Of a DNA stretch of 64,000 nucleotides, positions 24,423-34,161 are shown piece after piece. Position 1 is the first letter of the stretch. Every line of letters starts with the position of its first letter. This DNA comes from Methylobacterium sp. E-045 (GTDB lineage Bacteria > Pseudomonadota > Alphaproteobacteria > Rhizobiales > Beijerinckiaceae): positions 48,203 through 112,202 of the forward strand of contig NZ_JAKSYE010000099.1 of the NCBI RefSeq assembly GCF_022829685.1, read 5' to 3'. The notes under the pieces are model-generated. The model was given only the letters and a program-made list of their open reading frames with translations. It was not told where the DNA came from and made no database searches. Position numbers and translations under genes: made by a program.

Positions 24423-24878
24423 TCAAGGAGCGCAGGACAGGTCGGCTGAAACCGCCCGACACGTCCTCCTCCACTCTCCCACAAGGCTGCAGTCGCTCAG
24501 GTTCATCGTCTCGGCGCCTGACCCGAAGGAATAGGTGCACCTCTCAAGTGGTTTGCTACCGACCCACCCATCACCAGGAAAGCCCAAGATTTCTAATTCG
24601 GTCTGGGAACCGCGATACTGGCCCTCACTTTGAAAAGCTTCTTTGTGGGCACGAGAGTATATGCTTGTTCCAAGTCTGCCGCTTCTCCCGAAGCAGAGTG
24701 TTTCGCTGCCCGGATTTTCATCGCCCTCCAAATTCCGAGGCTTCATATCCTTCGTCCAGCAACCTTTCAAATCCGATGCTGCTTTCGTCTTCTTCGCGAC
24801 GGCAGGCTGAACGAGCACTGGGATGAGTGCCAATGCATGGGCGAAAAGAAAGTATCTCTTCCAATCGCACACGGTCAT
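24423..24878 (-). CDS. Secreted protein of unknown function, coupled to puuE
   Basis: A 151-residue protein with a clear signal peptide (MTVCDWKRYFLF, hydrophobic core, cleavage near PAVA-KK at about 28). The mature part has six cysteines in the pattern of a small disulfide-rich periplasmic protein, with KGCWTKDMKPRN, CFGRSGRLGTS and ERCTYSFGSG stretches. I do not recognise the family. Its ATG overlaps the stop of puuE (ATGA at 24875-24878), so it is translated with the allantoinase. The coding DNA from about 24500 to 24880 is clearly less GC-rich than its neighbours, suggesting recent acquisition. Confidence 0.65.
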   Translation of the reverse strand: MTVCDWKRYFLFAHALALIPVLVQPAVAKKTKAASDLKGCWTKDMKPRNLEGDENPGSETLCFGRSGRLGTSIYSRAHKEAFQSEGQYRGSQTELEILGFPGDGWVGSKPLERCTYSFGSGAETMNLSDCSLVGEWRRTCRAVSADLSCAP

Positions 24879-25801
24879 GACCCCGCCGGGTGATGGTCGA
24901 TCCAGTGCCGGGCGATGTCGATCCGACGTGCCACCCATACGTCCTTATGGGCGGCGATATGATCAAGGAAGCGGGCCAGCGCCCCGATCCGGCCCGGCCG
25001 TCCGACGAGGCGGCAATGCAGCCCCACCGACATCATCTTCGGCGCCGTCCCGCCTTCTTCGTAGAGGGCATCGAACGTGTCGCGCAGGTAGGTGAAGAAG
25101 TGGTCGCCGGTGTTGAATCCCTGCAGGGCGACGCAGCGCATGTCGTTGGCGTCGAGGGTATAGGGCACCACGAGGCCCCGCCCGCTCGGCGCCTCGATCC
25201 AGTAGGGCAGGTCGTCGGCGTAGGAATCGGCGAGCCAGGTGAAGCCGGCTTCCACCCCGAGATCGAGGGTGTGGACCGAGGAGCGGCCGGTGTACCAGCC
25301 GAGCGGCCGCTCGCCGGTGATCTCCGTGTGGATGCGGATCGCGTCCGTCATATGCGCCTTCTCCTCCTCGCGGGTGAAGTCGCGGTAGTCGATCCATTTC
25401 AGGCCGTGGCACGCGATCTCCCAATCGGCCTCCTTCATGGCCGCGGCGATATCGGGATGACGGGCCAGCGCCGTGGCGACGCCGAACACGGTGACGGGGA
25501 TGTTTCGCGCCTGCAACAGCCGCCAGATCCGCCAGAACCCGGCGCGCGACCCGTATTCGAACATCGATTCCATGTTCATGTGCCGCTGGCCCGGCCAGGC
25601 TTGCGCGCCCACGATCTCCGACAGGAACGCCTCCGAGGCCGCGTCCCCGTGCAGGATGCAGTTCTCGCCGCCCTCCTCGTAGTTGAGCACGATCTGCACC
25701 GCGATCCGCGCACCGTTCGGCCAGCGCGGATGCGGCGGGTTGCGGCCGTAGCCGACGAGGTCGCGGGGATAGGTCACGGGGCCTGCCGTTCGGATGGACA
25801 T
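24875..25801 (-). CDS. puuE: Metal-independent allantoinase, polysaccharide-deacetylase family
   Basis: A 308-residue NodB-fold protein matching PuuE allantoinase, which opens allantoin to allantoate in purine breakdown. Diagnostic blocks are PRDLVGYGRNPPHPRWPNGARIA at the N-terminus (split here over the family pattern), NYEEGGENCILHGD, FEYGSRAGFWR, ACHGLKWIDYRD and PLGWYTGRSS, as in PuuE and not in chitin deacetylases. Later steps convert allantoate to urea, and a urease operon lies 800 bp away. No other uric-acid-pathway genes are in the window. It diverges from the toxin-antitoxin pair, with about 100 bp between. Confidence 0.85.
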   Translation of the reverse strand: MSIRTAGPVTYPRDLVGYGRNPPHPRWPNGARIAVQIVLNYEEGGENCILHGDAASEAFLSEIVGAQAWPGQRHMNMESMFEYGSRAGFWRIWRLLQARNIPVTVFGVATALARHPDIAAAMKEADWEIACHGLKWIDYRDFTREEEKAHMTDAIRIHTEITGERPLGWYTGRSSVHTLDLGVEAGFTWLADSYADDLPYWIEAPSGRGLVVPYTLDANDMRCVALQGFNTGDHFFTYLRDTFDALYEEGGTAPKMMSVGLHCRLVGRPGRIGALARFLDHIAAHKDVWVARRIDIARHWIDHHPAGS

Positions 25802-25878
25802 ATGGACGTTCGACGCACAGTCCTGCCACGACCAGTCCCCTCGATCCAGATCGCACCTGCTCTATCGATTGTAGAAAC

Positions 25879-25894
25879 GTAGTCCATGAGCTAC
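25879..25894. promoter_or_regulatory. Operator-like palindrome upstream of the toxin-antitoxin pair
   Basis: GTAG-TC-CATG-AG-CTAC is palindromic at 12 of 16 positions and ends 11 bases before the toxin start, inside an AT-richer stretch. Toxin-antitoxin promoters are usually autorepressed through such sites by the antitoxin; that role here is inferred. Confidence 0.4.
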
Positions 25895-25905
25895 ATTCCT
25901 CAATC

Positions 25906-26202
25906 ATGGACATGCGCCGCACCGACGTGTTCGACGGTTGGCTCAGGGGCCTTCGCGACACACGCGCAACGGCACGGACGGCACGGATCGCGCTGCGCCT
26001 CGACCGTCTCGCCCATGGCAATCCTGGCGATGTAAAGCCGGTCGGAGAGGGCGTGAGCGAACTGAGAATTGATTATGGGCCCGGCTACCGGATCTATTTC
26101 GTTCGTCGGGGCGAGGCTCTCGTGATTCTCCTGTGCGGCGGCGACAAAGGAAGCCAGGATCGCGACATCGCTCGGGCCAAGGCGATCGCGCGGACCGTGT
26201 GA
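25906..26202 (+). CDS. HigB/RelE-type toxin
   Basis: A 98-residue protein of the RelE/ParE superfamily, subgroup often named addiction-module killer protein (phage-derived Gp49-like/HigB). Seen: FDGWLRGLRDTRATARIALRL-type N-terminal helix region, GNPGDVKPVGEGVSELRIDYGPGYRIYF, and the C-terminal LLCGGDKGSQDRDIARAK block where the GGDKxxQ..DI.xA motif is typical. Toxins of this group act as ribosome-dependent mRNA interferases. The antitoxin gene follows after 40 bp, toxin-first order as in higBA. MDM or the internal MRR are possible starts. Confidence 0.85.
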   Translation: MDMRRTDVFDGWLRGLRDTRATARTARIALRLDRLAHGNPGDVKPVGEGVSELRIDYGPGYRIYFVRRGEALVILLCGGDKGSQDRDIARAKAIARTV

Positions 26203-26242
26203 GGTGAGACTCCTAAAGCGAGAACTCCGCAAGGAATGAGCG

Positions 26243-26533
26243 ATGACCAAGACCCAGCCCTATGATTCGGCGGATTATCTCGACACCGATGAAGCTGTGG
26301 CCGAATATCTGGCCGCCGCGTTCGAGGAGGGAGACGCCACCCTCCTGCGGCATGCGCTCGGCGTTGCTGCGCGCGCTCACGGCATGACCCAGATCGCCAG
26401 AGAGACGGGTCTCTCCCGCGAGAGCTTGTACCGGGCCCTGTCCGACGAGGGCAATCCGAGCCTCGATACGACCATGCGCGTTCTGAAAGCCCTCAACCTG
26501 CGCTTGACGACGACGGTGGTCCCGGCTCCCTAG
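26243..26533 (+). CDS. HigA-type antitoxin, helix-turn-helix
   Basis: A 96-residue antitoxin. The N-terminus (YLDTDEAVAEYLAAAFEEGD) is the usual toxin-contacting part of putative addiction-module antidote proteins, and the C-terminal helix-turn-helix reads MTQIARETGLSRESLYRALS, followed by NPSLDTTMRVLKALNLRL. It neutralises the toxin encoded 40 bp upstream and probably represses the shared promoter. The pair lies between puuE and urease; it could stabilise this region or simply be a passenger. Confidence 0.88.
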   Translation: MTKTQPYDSADYLDTDEAVAEYLAAAFEEGDATLLRHALGVAARAHGMTQIARETGLSRESLYRALSDEGNPSLDTTMRVLKALNLRLTTTVVPAP

Positions 26534-26597
26534 GAAGCGACCCGCGCACGCTCCTTGCCTGCACCCCGCCGCCCGCGACCAACACCCGAGGTTTCCC

Positions 26598-27218
26598 GTG
26601 CTCCTGACCCCACGCGAAAAGGACAAGCTCCTCGTCGCCATGGCCGCCCAGGTCGCCCGCAACCGGCTCGCCCGCGGCGTCAAGCTGAACTACCCGGAGG
26701 CGATCGCGCTCATCACCGACGCCGTGGTCGAGGGCGCGCGGGACGGCCGCTCGGTTTCCGAACTGATGCAGGCGGGCGCCCATGTGCTGACCGCCGACCA
26801 GGTGATGGAGGGCATCGCCGAGATGATCCACGACATCCAGGTGGAGGCGACCTTTCCCGACGGCACCAAGCTCGTCACCGTCCATCATCCGATCCGCGGC
26901 GCGCCCTCGGCGGATGTGCCGGGCACGGTGACGACGCTGCCCGGCGAGATCGTCTTCAACGACGGCGCGCCCCGCACCCTGCTCGCCGTGTCCAATGTGG
27001 GCGACCGGCCGATCCAGGTCGGCTCGCACTACCATTTCTACGAGGTGAATCCGGGCCTGACCTTCGAGCGCGAGAAGGCGAGGGGCCAGCGCCTCGACAT
27101 CGCGCCGGGCACGGCGGTGCGGTTCGAGCCGGGCGCCACGCGGGAGGTCGCCCTGGTGCCGCTGCTGGGAGCACGGACGGTCTACGGGTTCCGGGGTGAC
27201 GTGATGGGGTCCCTATGA
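26598..27218 (+). CDS. ureAB: Fused urease gamma-beta subunit
   Basis: A 206-residue protein in which urease gamma (about 1-100) and beta (about 106-206) are joined. Gamma shows LTPREKDKLLVAMAA, NYPEAIALI and HDIQVEATFPDGTKLVTVH; beta shows PGEIVFNDGAPRTLLAVSNVGDRPIQVGSHYHF and RLDIAPGTAVRFEPG. Urease splits urea to ammonia and carbon dioxide in the cytoplasm. Most proteobacteria keep ureA and ureB apart; the fusion resembles that of Helicobacter UreA. Start GTG at 26598. The stop overlaps the next start as ATGA (27215-27218). Confidence 0.93.
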   Translation: MLLTPREKDKLLVAMAAQVARNRLARGVKLNYPEAIALITDAVVEGARDGRSVSELMQAGAHVLTADQVMEGIAEMIHDIQVEATFPDGTKLVTVHHPIRGAPSADVPGTVTTLPGEIVFNDGAPRTLLAVSNVGDRPIQVGSHYHFYEVNPGLTFEREKARGQRLDIAPGTAVRFEPGATREVALVPLLGARTVYGFRGDVMGSL

Positions 27219-27774
27219 CCGACGAGACATCCCGTCTGCGCGACGGCATCCTCCTCGTGACCCGTGCCGCCGAGTTCGCGGCGCGGCGTCACGTGGGGCA
27301 GACCCGGAAGGGCGCGGCGCGCGAGCCTTACGTGAACCACCTCGCCGAGGTGGCCTCGCTCCTGGCCGCCACCGCCGAAGCGCCCGATGCCGATCTGGTG
27401 GCGGCGGGCTGGCTCCACGACACGGTGGAGGATACCGGGACGAGCAACGAGGAGATCGAGCAACTGTTCGGCCGGCGCGTCGCCGAACTCGTGGCCGAGG
27501 TCACCGACGACAAGTCGCTGCCCAAGGCCGAGCGCAAGCGTCTCCAGGTCGAGCGGGCGCCGCACAAGTCGCCCGGCGCCCGCGCCCTCAAGATCGCGGA
27601 CAAGATCAGCAACCTGCATTCGCTCGTGGTGAGCCCTCCGGACGATTGGGGCGCGGAGCGCGTGGCGAGCTACATCGATTGGGCGAAAGAGGTCGTCGCC
27701 GGCTGTCGCGGCGTCAACGCGGCGCTCGACGCTCTTTTCGACCGCGCCGTCGCAGAGGCACGAGAGGCCGCCTG

Positions 27775-27775
<1 letters not shown>
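27215..27775 (+). CDS. MESH1-like small alarmone hydrolase (HD domain) inside the urease operon
   Basis: A 186-residue HD-domain hydrolase closely resembling metazoan MESH1 (HDDC3) and the hydrolase half of SpoT. Seen: AAEFAARRHVGQTRKG, the metal ligand H42 in YVNHLAEVA, the HD pair H68-D69 followed by the EDT motif (E72, D73), VTDDKSLPKAERKRLQVERAPHKSPGA, and D129 in KIADKISNLH. All HD catalytic residues are present. MESH1 removes pyrophosphate from (p)ppGpp and phosphate from NADPH; either substrate is possible here. There is no synthetase, TGS or ACT domain. Its start overlaps the ureAB stop (ATGA) and its stop overlaps the ureC start (TGATG), so it is locked into urease translation. Confidence 0.88.
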
Positions 27776-29502
<1,727 letters not shown>

Positions 29503-29535
29503 GGTAGGGTGGAGTCCATTGGCAGGAGGCTCCCG

Positions 29536-29991
29536 ATGTCGAACGCCGCGCTGAAGCCGCTGGCAGACAATCTCTACGAGCGGGATTTCTACGCCTGGAC
29601 CAAGGTGCAGGCGCGTGCCCTGACGACGCGCGAGGACAGGGCGCTCGATGTCGTCAACCTGATCGATGAGGTGGAAAGCTTGGGCCGGAGCCAGCGGGCG
29701 GCGATCGCGTCCCGTCTCGAGATCCTGATCGCGCATCTTCTCAGGTTTCGCGTTCAGCCGGAGCGGGCATCCCCCAGTTGGCGCCGGACGCTGCGCGAGC
29801 AGCGTCGACAGATCGCGCGCCTGATCGAGCGCAATCCGAGCCTTGCCCGACTTCCCGGCGAGATCCTGCCGGAGGTCTACCGCGATGCCGTTCACACCGC
29901 GTCGCGCGAGACCTTCCTGGAGGAAATACGCTTCCCCACATCCAATCCCTTCGCCTTGGAGCAGATCCTGGATCCGGACTTCGAACCGTGA
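29536..29991 (+). CDS. DUF29 family protein (first of two)
   Basis: A 151-residue DUF29 protein. The family pattern is clear: LYERDFYAWTKVQARAL, then NLIDEVESLGRSQRAAIASRLEILIAHLLRFR, SWRRTLREQRRQIARLIERNPSL and a C-terminal FPTSNPFALEQILDPDF. DUF29 proteins are all-helical, of unknown function and frequently multicopy in cyanobacteria and methylobacteria. It begins 33 bp after ureC and its TGA overlaps the next DUF29 gene. Tandem DUF29 genes between ureC and ureE are not part of standard urease operons. Confidence 0.85.
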   Translation: MSNAALKPLADNLYERDFYAWTKVQARALTTREDRALDVVNLIDEVESLGRSQRAAIASRLEILIAHLLRFRVQPERASPSWRRTLREQRRQIARLIERNPSLARLPGEILPEVYRDAVHTASRETFLEEIRFPTSNPFALEQILDPDFEP

Positions 29992-30500
29992 TGATGGAAA
30001 TCGATACGAAGACCGGGACTGAGATCGAGGCGGTCGACCTGAGCGCCTGGGCCGAGACCCAGGCCGCCGCACTCCGGGAGGCGCGTTCGGCCGATATCGA
30101 CCGCGCGAATCTCACGCGCCTGGTCCATGACCTCGGTCTGCGCGAGCGTCGCGCCTTGCGGGCGCGCCTCGGTGTCATCCTCACCGGATTGCTGCGCTGG
30201 ACGGAGCAGGTCGATCTGCGTTGCCATGGCTGGGCCGCGACGCTCGATATCCAGAGATTGCGCGTCGCGGACATCCTCGAAGACAATCCGAGCCTTCGCC
30301 CCCTGGTCCCGACGCTGGTGGCGGAGATCTACCCCGTGGCCAAGGCAAGGGCGGTGCTCGAGAGCGGATTGTTCGACGACACCTTTCCCGACGGCTGCCC
30401 GTTCCTGGAGGACGAGATCTTGACGATCGGATTCCTGCCCGATCCTTACGGGGACGACGCCATCCGCGGCGCGAATTGGTGGAAACGTCGCGAGCCATGA
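29991..30500 (+). CDS. DUF29 family protein (second of two)
   Basis: A 169-residue paralogue of the preceding DUF29 protein, more diverged: VDLSAWAETQAAALREAR, LVHDLGLRERRALRARLGVILTGLLRW, and a C-terminal FPDGCPFLEDEILTIGFLPDPYGD. The conserved SLGRSQRAA of the first copy is reduced to GLRERRALR here. It overlaps both neighbours (TGATG with the first copy, ATGA with ureE at 30497-30500), so it is translated within the urease operon. Start choice among GTG 29988, ATG 29991 and ATG 29994 is uncertain. Confidence 0.8.
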   Translation: MMEIDTKTGTEIEAVDLSAWAETQAAALREARSADIDRANLTRLVHDLGLRERRALRARLGVILTGLLRWTEQVDLRCHGWAATLDIQRLRVADILEDNPSLRPLVPTLVAEIYPVAKARAVLESGLFDDTFPDGCPFLEDEILTIGFLPDPYGDDAIRGANWWKRREP

Positions 30501-31042
30501 TCCGCGCCACCCGCGTCCTGCGCCGCGACTCGCTCTCCGGCGAGATCGTCGACCGCATCGTCCTCGACCATGGCGACCGCCATCGCCGGCGCATGGCCAT
30601 GCGCGGGGTCGGCGGCCTGTCCTTCCTGCTCGACCTGCCCGAGCCGACGGTTCTCGACGACGGCGACGCCCTGGTGCTGCAGGACGGCCGCCTCGTCTGG
30701 GTCGAGGCTGCGCCGGAGCGCCTGCTCGAAATCCGGGCCGCCGACGACCTCGCCCTCAAGCGCCTGATCTGGCACATCGGCAACCGGCACATCCCGGCCG
30801 AGATCGGCGCGGACGCGGTCTACATCGCCCACGACCACGTGCTGGCCGAAATGGTGCGGGGCCTTGGCGGTTCGGCCGAGCCGGTGGAGCGTCCGTTCCG
30901 GCCCGAGGGCGGCGCCTATGCCGGCGATGCCGCCGGGCACCACCACGGGCATGGCCATGCCCACGATCATGACCATGCCCACGAACATGCCCATGGTCAC
31001 GACCACCCTCATCCGCACGACCACGACGCGGTGCCGGGTTGA
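30497..31042 (+). CDS. ureE: Urease accessory nickel chaperone
   Basis: A 181-residue nickel chaperone that hands nickel to the UreG-containing activation complex. The N-terminal peptide-binding domain has RGVGGLSFLLDLPEPTVLDDGDAL; the C-terminal metal domain has IWHIGNRHIPAEI and the conserved interface histidine in DHVLAEMVRGLG. It ends with a histidine-rich tail (about residues 148-178) carrying 16 histidines alternating with G, A, D and P, a nickel-storage tail like that of Klebsiella UreE. ATG overlaps the upstream DUF29 stop. A 94-bp gap to ureF follows. Confidence 0.92.
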   Translation: MIRATRVLRRDSLSGEIVDRIVLDHGDRHRRRMAMRGVGGLSFLLDLPEPTVLDDGDALVLQDGRLVWVEAAPERLLEIRAADDLALKRLIWHIGNRHIPAEIGADAVYIAHDHVLAEMVRGLGGSAEPVERPFRPEGGAYAGDAAGHHHGHGHAHDHDHAHEHAHGHDHPHPHDHDAVPG

Positions 31043-31136
31043 GCCTCGTCCTCTGCCCTCATCCTCTACCCCCTTGGGCCGGTGGCGGGCAGGGCTTCCA
31101 GGGAAGGGCGCCCGGCGCCATGAGGGATGATCCCCG

Positions 31137-31811
31137 ATGATCGACACCGTCCGGCTCATGGCCTGGCTCTCGCCGGGCTATCCCGTCGGGGCCTATGCCT
31201 ATTCGCACGGGCTCGAATGGGCGGTGGAATGCGGCGATGTCGGCGGCGAGGCCTCGCTCCTGGGGTGGCTCGGCGACGTGCTCGAACGGGGCGCGGTGCG
31301 CACCGACCTGATTCTTCTGGCCCATGCCCATGCCGCCGCGGAGGCGGGGGACGTCCCGGCGCTGGTGGAGATCAACGACCTCGCCGTCGCCCTGGCGCCC
31401 ACGCGCGAACTCCACCTCGAGACGACGCAGCAGGGCCGCAGCTTCCTCGACGCCACCCGCGCCGCCTGGAACATCCCGGACCTCGACCGGCTGAGCGAGG
31501 CGTTGCCCGGCGAGGCGGCCTACCCGGTGGCGGTGGGGCTTTCGGCCGGCGCCCACCGCATGGCGCTCGCCCCGGTGCTCGCCGGGTTCGGCCTCGCCGT
31601 CCTGCAGAATCTCGTCTCGGCGGCGCTCCGCTGCGCACCCATCGGCCAGAGCGCCGGCACGCGGGTGATCGCCGCCCTGACGCCCCGGGTGGCGGCCCTA
31701 GCCGCGACCATCCCGCCCCTGAGCCTCGAGGAGATCGGCACCGCGACCCTGCGCCTCGATCTCGGCTCGGCCCGGCACGAGACCCAGTACTCCCGGATTT
31801 TCCGCTCGTGA
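31137..31811 (+). CDS. ureF: Urease accessory protein
   Basis: A 224-residue helical urease accessory protein, part of the UreDFG complex that gates nickel and carbon dioxide delivery into the active site. Conserved blocks: LMAWLSPGYPVGAYAYSHGLEWAVE near the N-terminus, TRELHLETTQQGRSFL, YPVAVGLSAGAH and LVSAALRCAPIGQSAGTRVI. The length is normal. Its stop lies next to the ureG start region; a GTG at 31808 overlaps it as GTGA. Confidence 0.92.
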   Translation: MIDTVRLMAWLSPGYPVGAYAYSHGLEWAVECGDVGGEASLLGWLGDVLERGAVRTDLILLAHAHAAAEAGDVPALVEINDLAVALAPTRELHLETTQQGRSFLDATRAAWNIPDLDRLSEALPGEAAYPVAVGLSAGAHRMALAPVLAGFGLAVLQNLVSAALRCAPIGQSAGTRVIAALTPRVAALAATIPPLSLEEIGTATLRLDLGSARHETQYSRIFRS

Positions 31812-31822
31812 AAGACCCCGTT

Positions 31823-32452
31823 ATGACCTCACTGAACGGTCCCTCCCCGAACGGCCCCTTGCGCGTCGGCATCGGCGGCCCCGTCGGCTCCGGCAAGACC
31901 GCGCTGATGGAGCAGCTCTGCAAACGCTTCCGCGATCGCTTCGAGATCTGCGCCATCACCAACGACATCTATACCAAGGAGGATGCGCGCATCCTCACCG
32001 TGGCCGGCGCCTTGCCCGAGGAGCGGATCATGGGCGTCGAGACCGGCGGCTGCCCGCATACGGCGATCCGCGAGGACGCCTCGATCAACCTCGCGGCGGT
32101 GGCCGAGATGCGCCGCCGGTTTCCGAAGCTCGACCTGATCCTTATCGAATCCGGCGGCGACAACCTCGCCGCGACCTTCTCGCCGGAGCTCGCCGACCTC
32201 ACCCTCTACGTGATCGACGTCGCCGGCGGCGAGAAGATCCCGCGCAAGGGCGGTCCCGGCATCACCCGCTCGGACCTGCTCATCGTCAACAAGACCGACC
32301 TCGCCCCCATGGTCGGCGCCGATCTCGGGGTAATGGAGGCGGATACCAGGCGCATGCGCGGCACGCGGCCCTATGTGTTCTCGTCCCTGCGCGAGGGCCA
32401 CGGCGCCGACACGGTGGCCCGCTTCATCGTCGAGGCCGGCGGGCTGGAGTAG
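31823..32452 (+). CDS. ureG: Urease accessory GTPase
   Basis: A 209-residue SIMIBI-class GTPase that powers urease activation. P-loop GPVGSGKT at 19-26, switch ITNDIYTKEDA, the metal-binding CPH in VETGGCPHTAIRED, ESGGDNLAATFSPELAD and the base-recognition NKTDLAP. The ATG at 31823 gives the conserved start; a GTG 15 bases upstream overlapping ureF is possible. It ends the urease operon as seen; the partner gene ureD (ureH) is not in this window. Confidence 0.95.
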   Translation: MTSLNGPSPNGPLRVGIGGPVGSGKTALMEQLCKRFRDRFEICAITNDIYTKEDARILTVAGALPEERIMGVETGGCPHTAIREDASINLAAVAEMRRRFPKLDLILIESGGDNLAATFSPELADLTLYVIDVAGGEKIPRKGGPGITRSDLLIVNKTDLAPMVGADLGVMEADTRRMRGTRPYVFSSLREGHGADTVARFIVEAGGLE

Positions 32453-32497
32453 GAGCCGGGAGCCATCCCCCTCATCCGCCCCTCGAGGTTCCCCGAC

Positions 32498-33712
32498 GTG
32501 TCGACACCCCTGTCCGCCCGCGAGGGTTCCGTGCGGGAAGTCTTTCTCGCCTTCCTCAAGCTCGGCCTCACCGCCTTCGGCGGCCCGATCGCCCATCTCG
32601 GCTACTTTCGCGCCGAGTTCGTGCATCGCCGCCGCTGGCTCGACGAGGCGGCCTATGCCGACCTCGTGGCCCTGTGCCAGTTCCTGCCGGGGCCGGCCTC
32701 GAGTCAGGTCGGGTTCTCCCTCGGGGTGATGCGGGGCGGGGGCCTCGCCGGCGGGCTCGCCGCCTGGGCCGCCTTCACCCTCCCCTCGGCGCTCCTCCTC
32801 GTGGCCTTCGCCTATGGGGCGGACGCCCTCGGCGCCCCGGTCGGATCGGGGATCGTCCACGGGCTGAAGCTCGTCGCGGTGGCGGTGGTGGCGCAGGCGG
32901 TCTGGGGTATGGGCCGCACCCTCGCGCCCGATGCCACCCGCGCCGCCATCGCCTTTTCCGCCCTCGCCCTCACCACGGTGCTGACCGGATCGTCCGGTCA
33001 GGTCGCCGGCATCGGTCTCGGTGCCGTGGCCGGGTTGGTGCTCTGCCGCCGGTCATCCGGGGCGGCGGGCGGTCATCTCGGCATCCCGGTCTCGCGCCGG
33101 GCCGGCGCGGTGGCCCTTCTCCTGTTCGGCCTGTTCCTCGCGGTCCCGCCGTTCCTGGCAAAATCCCTGTCCTCGCAGGGGCTCGCCCTGTTCGATGCGT
33201 TCTACCGCTCCGGCGCCCTCGTCTTCGGCGGCGGCCACGTGATGCTGCCGCTCCTGCGCACGGCCCTGGTCGAGACCGGCTGGATCGGCCCGGATGCGTT
33301 CCTCGCCGGTTACGGCGCGGCGCAGGCGGTGCCGGGGCCGCTCTTCACCTTCGCGGCCTATCTCGGCGCGGCCCTCGGACCGCAGCCGAACGGTCCGGCC
33401 GGGGCTGCCATCGCCCTGGTCGCGGTGTTCCTGCCGGCCTTGCTTCTGGTCTACGGGGCATTGCCCTTCTGGGAATCCGTCCGCGAAAGACCCCTCGCGC
33501 AGGCCGCCATGCGCGGCGCCAATGCGGCGGTGGTGGGGATTCTCGCCGCCGCGCTCTACGATCCCCTCTGGACCGGCTCCGTCCTCGGCTCGCGCGACTT
33601 TGCCGTGGCGGCCGGCGCGTTCCTGCTCCTGACGATTGGGGCCGCCCCGCCCTGGATCGTCGTCCTGCTCACGGCCGTCGCGGGGGCGGGCCTGGCGGTG
33701 GTGGGGGGATGA
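32498..33712 (+). CDS. chrA: Chromate transporter, two-domain CHR family
   Basis: A 404-residue inner-membrane protein with two homologous CHR halves. The first has LKLGLTAFGGPIAHLGYF and LCQFLPGPASSQVGFSLG near 17-75; the second has FYRSGALVFGGGHVMLPLL and GYGAAQAVPGPLFTFAAYLG near 230-290. ChrA exports chromate, probably using the proton gradient. The start is GTG. It follows ureG by 45 bp, so it may be co-transcribed with urease, but no ChrB regulator is adjacent and the substrate is inferred from family only. Confidence 0.88.
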   Translation: MSTPLSAREGSVREVFLAFLKLGLTAFGGPIAHLGYFRAEFVHRRRWLDEAAYADLVALCQFLPGPASSQVGFSLGVMRGGGLAGGLAAWAAFTLPSALLLVAFAYGADALGAPVGSGIVHGLKLVAVAVVAQAVWGMGRTLAPDATRAAIAFSALALTTVLTGSSGQVAGIGLGAVAGLVLCRRSSGAAGGHLGIPVSRRAGAVALLLFGLFLAVPPFLAKSLSSQGLALFDAFYRSGALVFGGGHVMLPLLRTALVETGWIGPDAFLAGYGAAQAVPGPLFTFAAYLGAALGPQPNGPAGAAIALVAVFLPALLLVYGALPFWESVRERPLAQAAMRGANAAVVGILAAALYDPLWTGSVLGSRDFAVAAGAFLLLTIGAAPPWIVVLLTAVAGAGLAVVGG

Positions 33713-33780
33713 CGCCCCGCCCCCGTTTCATCCCATCCGATCACTTCGGAATGAGGCCGAGTGCGGGAAAGACGAAACGA

Positions 33781-34161
33781 TCACCCGTCGCAATTCGCCG
33801 ACAGCAGCGCGAGCGTGCGCTGGAAACCCTGGTACTGCGCCATGCTCGACGGGTGCCGGATCTCGGCGGCGTCGGGCATGATGCCGGCGAAGTCCGATCC
33901 CGGATCGGCGACGAAGGGGCGCGGGCCGACATGGGCGCCCATCCTGTTGGTCACGTCGACCTCGCCGCAGACGGCGTCCGCCTTGCCCCGGCGCAGCCGC
34001 CCGTAGCGCGCCTCGGCCGGGCTCTTGAGCCCCCGGCCGACCAGCGCCATCACGGACGCCGACATCTCCGCCCCGATCGTGGCGTCCGACCCGTCGGTGA
34101 CGGTCTGCGCCGTGGCGGCCCCGGCGGCGAGAAGGGCGACACAGAGGTAGACGGCGCGCAT
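33781..34161 (-). CDS. Secreted protein of unknown function
   Basis: A 126-residue protein with a signal peptide (MRAVYLCVALLAAGAATA, cleavage near residue 18-19). The mature part includes YGRLRRGKADAVCGEVDVTNRMGAHVGPRPFVAD, a stretch seen in many small periplasmic proteins of Hyphomicrobiales (split here by memory of the pattern, no function known), and ends with one more cysteine near the C-terminus, so a single disulfide is likely. The ATG shares a base with the stop of the next upstream gene (TGATG), so the two secreted proteins form a pair. Confidence 0.7.
   Translation of the reverse strand: MRAVYLCVALLAAGAATAQTVTDGSDATIGAEMSASVMALVGRGLKSPAEARYGRLRRGKADAVCGEVDVTNRMGAHVGPRPFVADPGSDFAGIMPDAAEIRHPSSMAQYQGFQRTLALLSANCDG

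Noticed and set aside
23795..24826. 343-codon plus-strand frame opposite rutR
   Set aside because: Antisense to rutR and the secreted gene; no domain.
30944..31026. Tandem CAC/CAT-rich stretch as a DNA repeat
   Set aside because: It encodes the histidine-rich nickel-binding tail of UreE, so it is explained by protein function.
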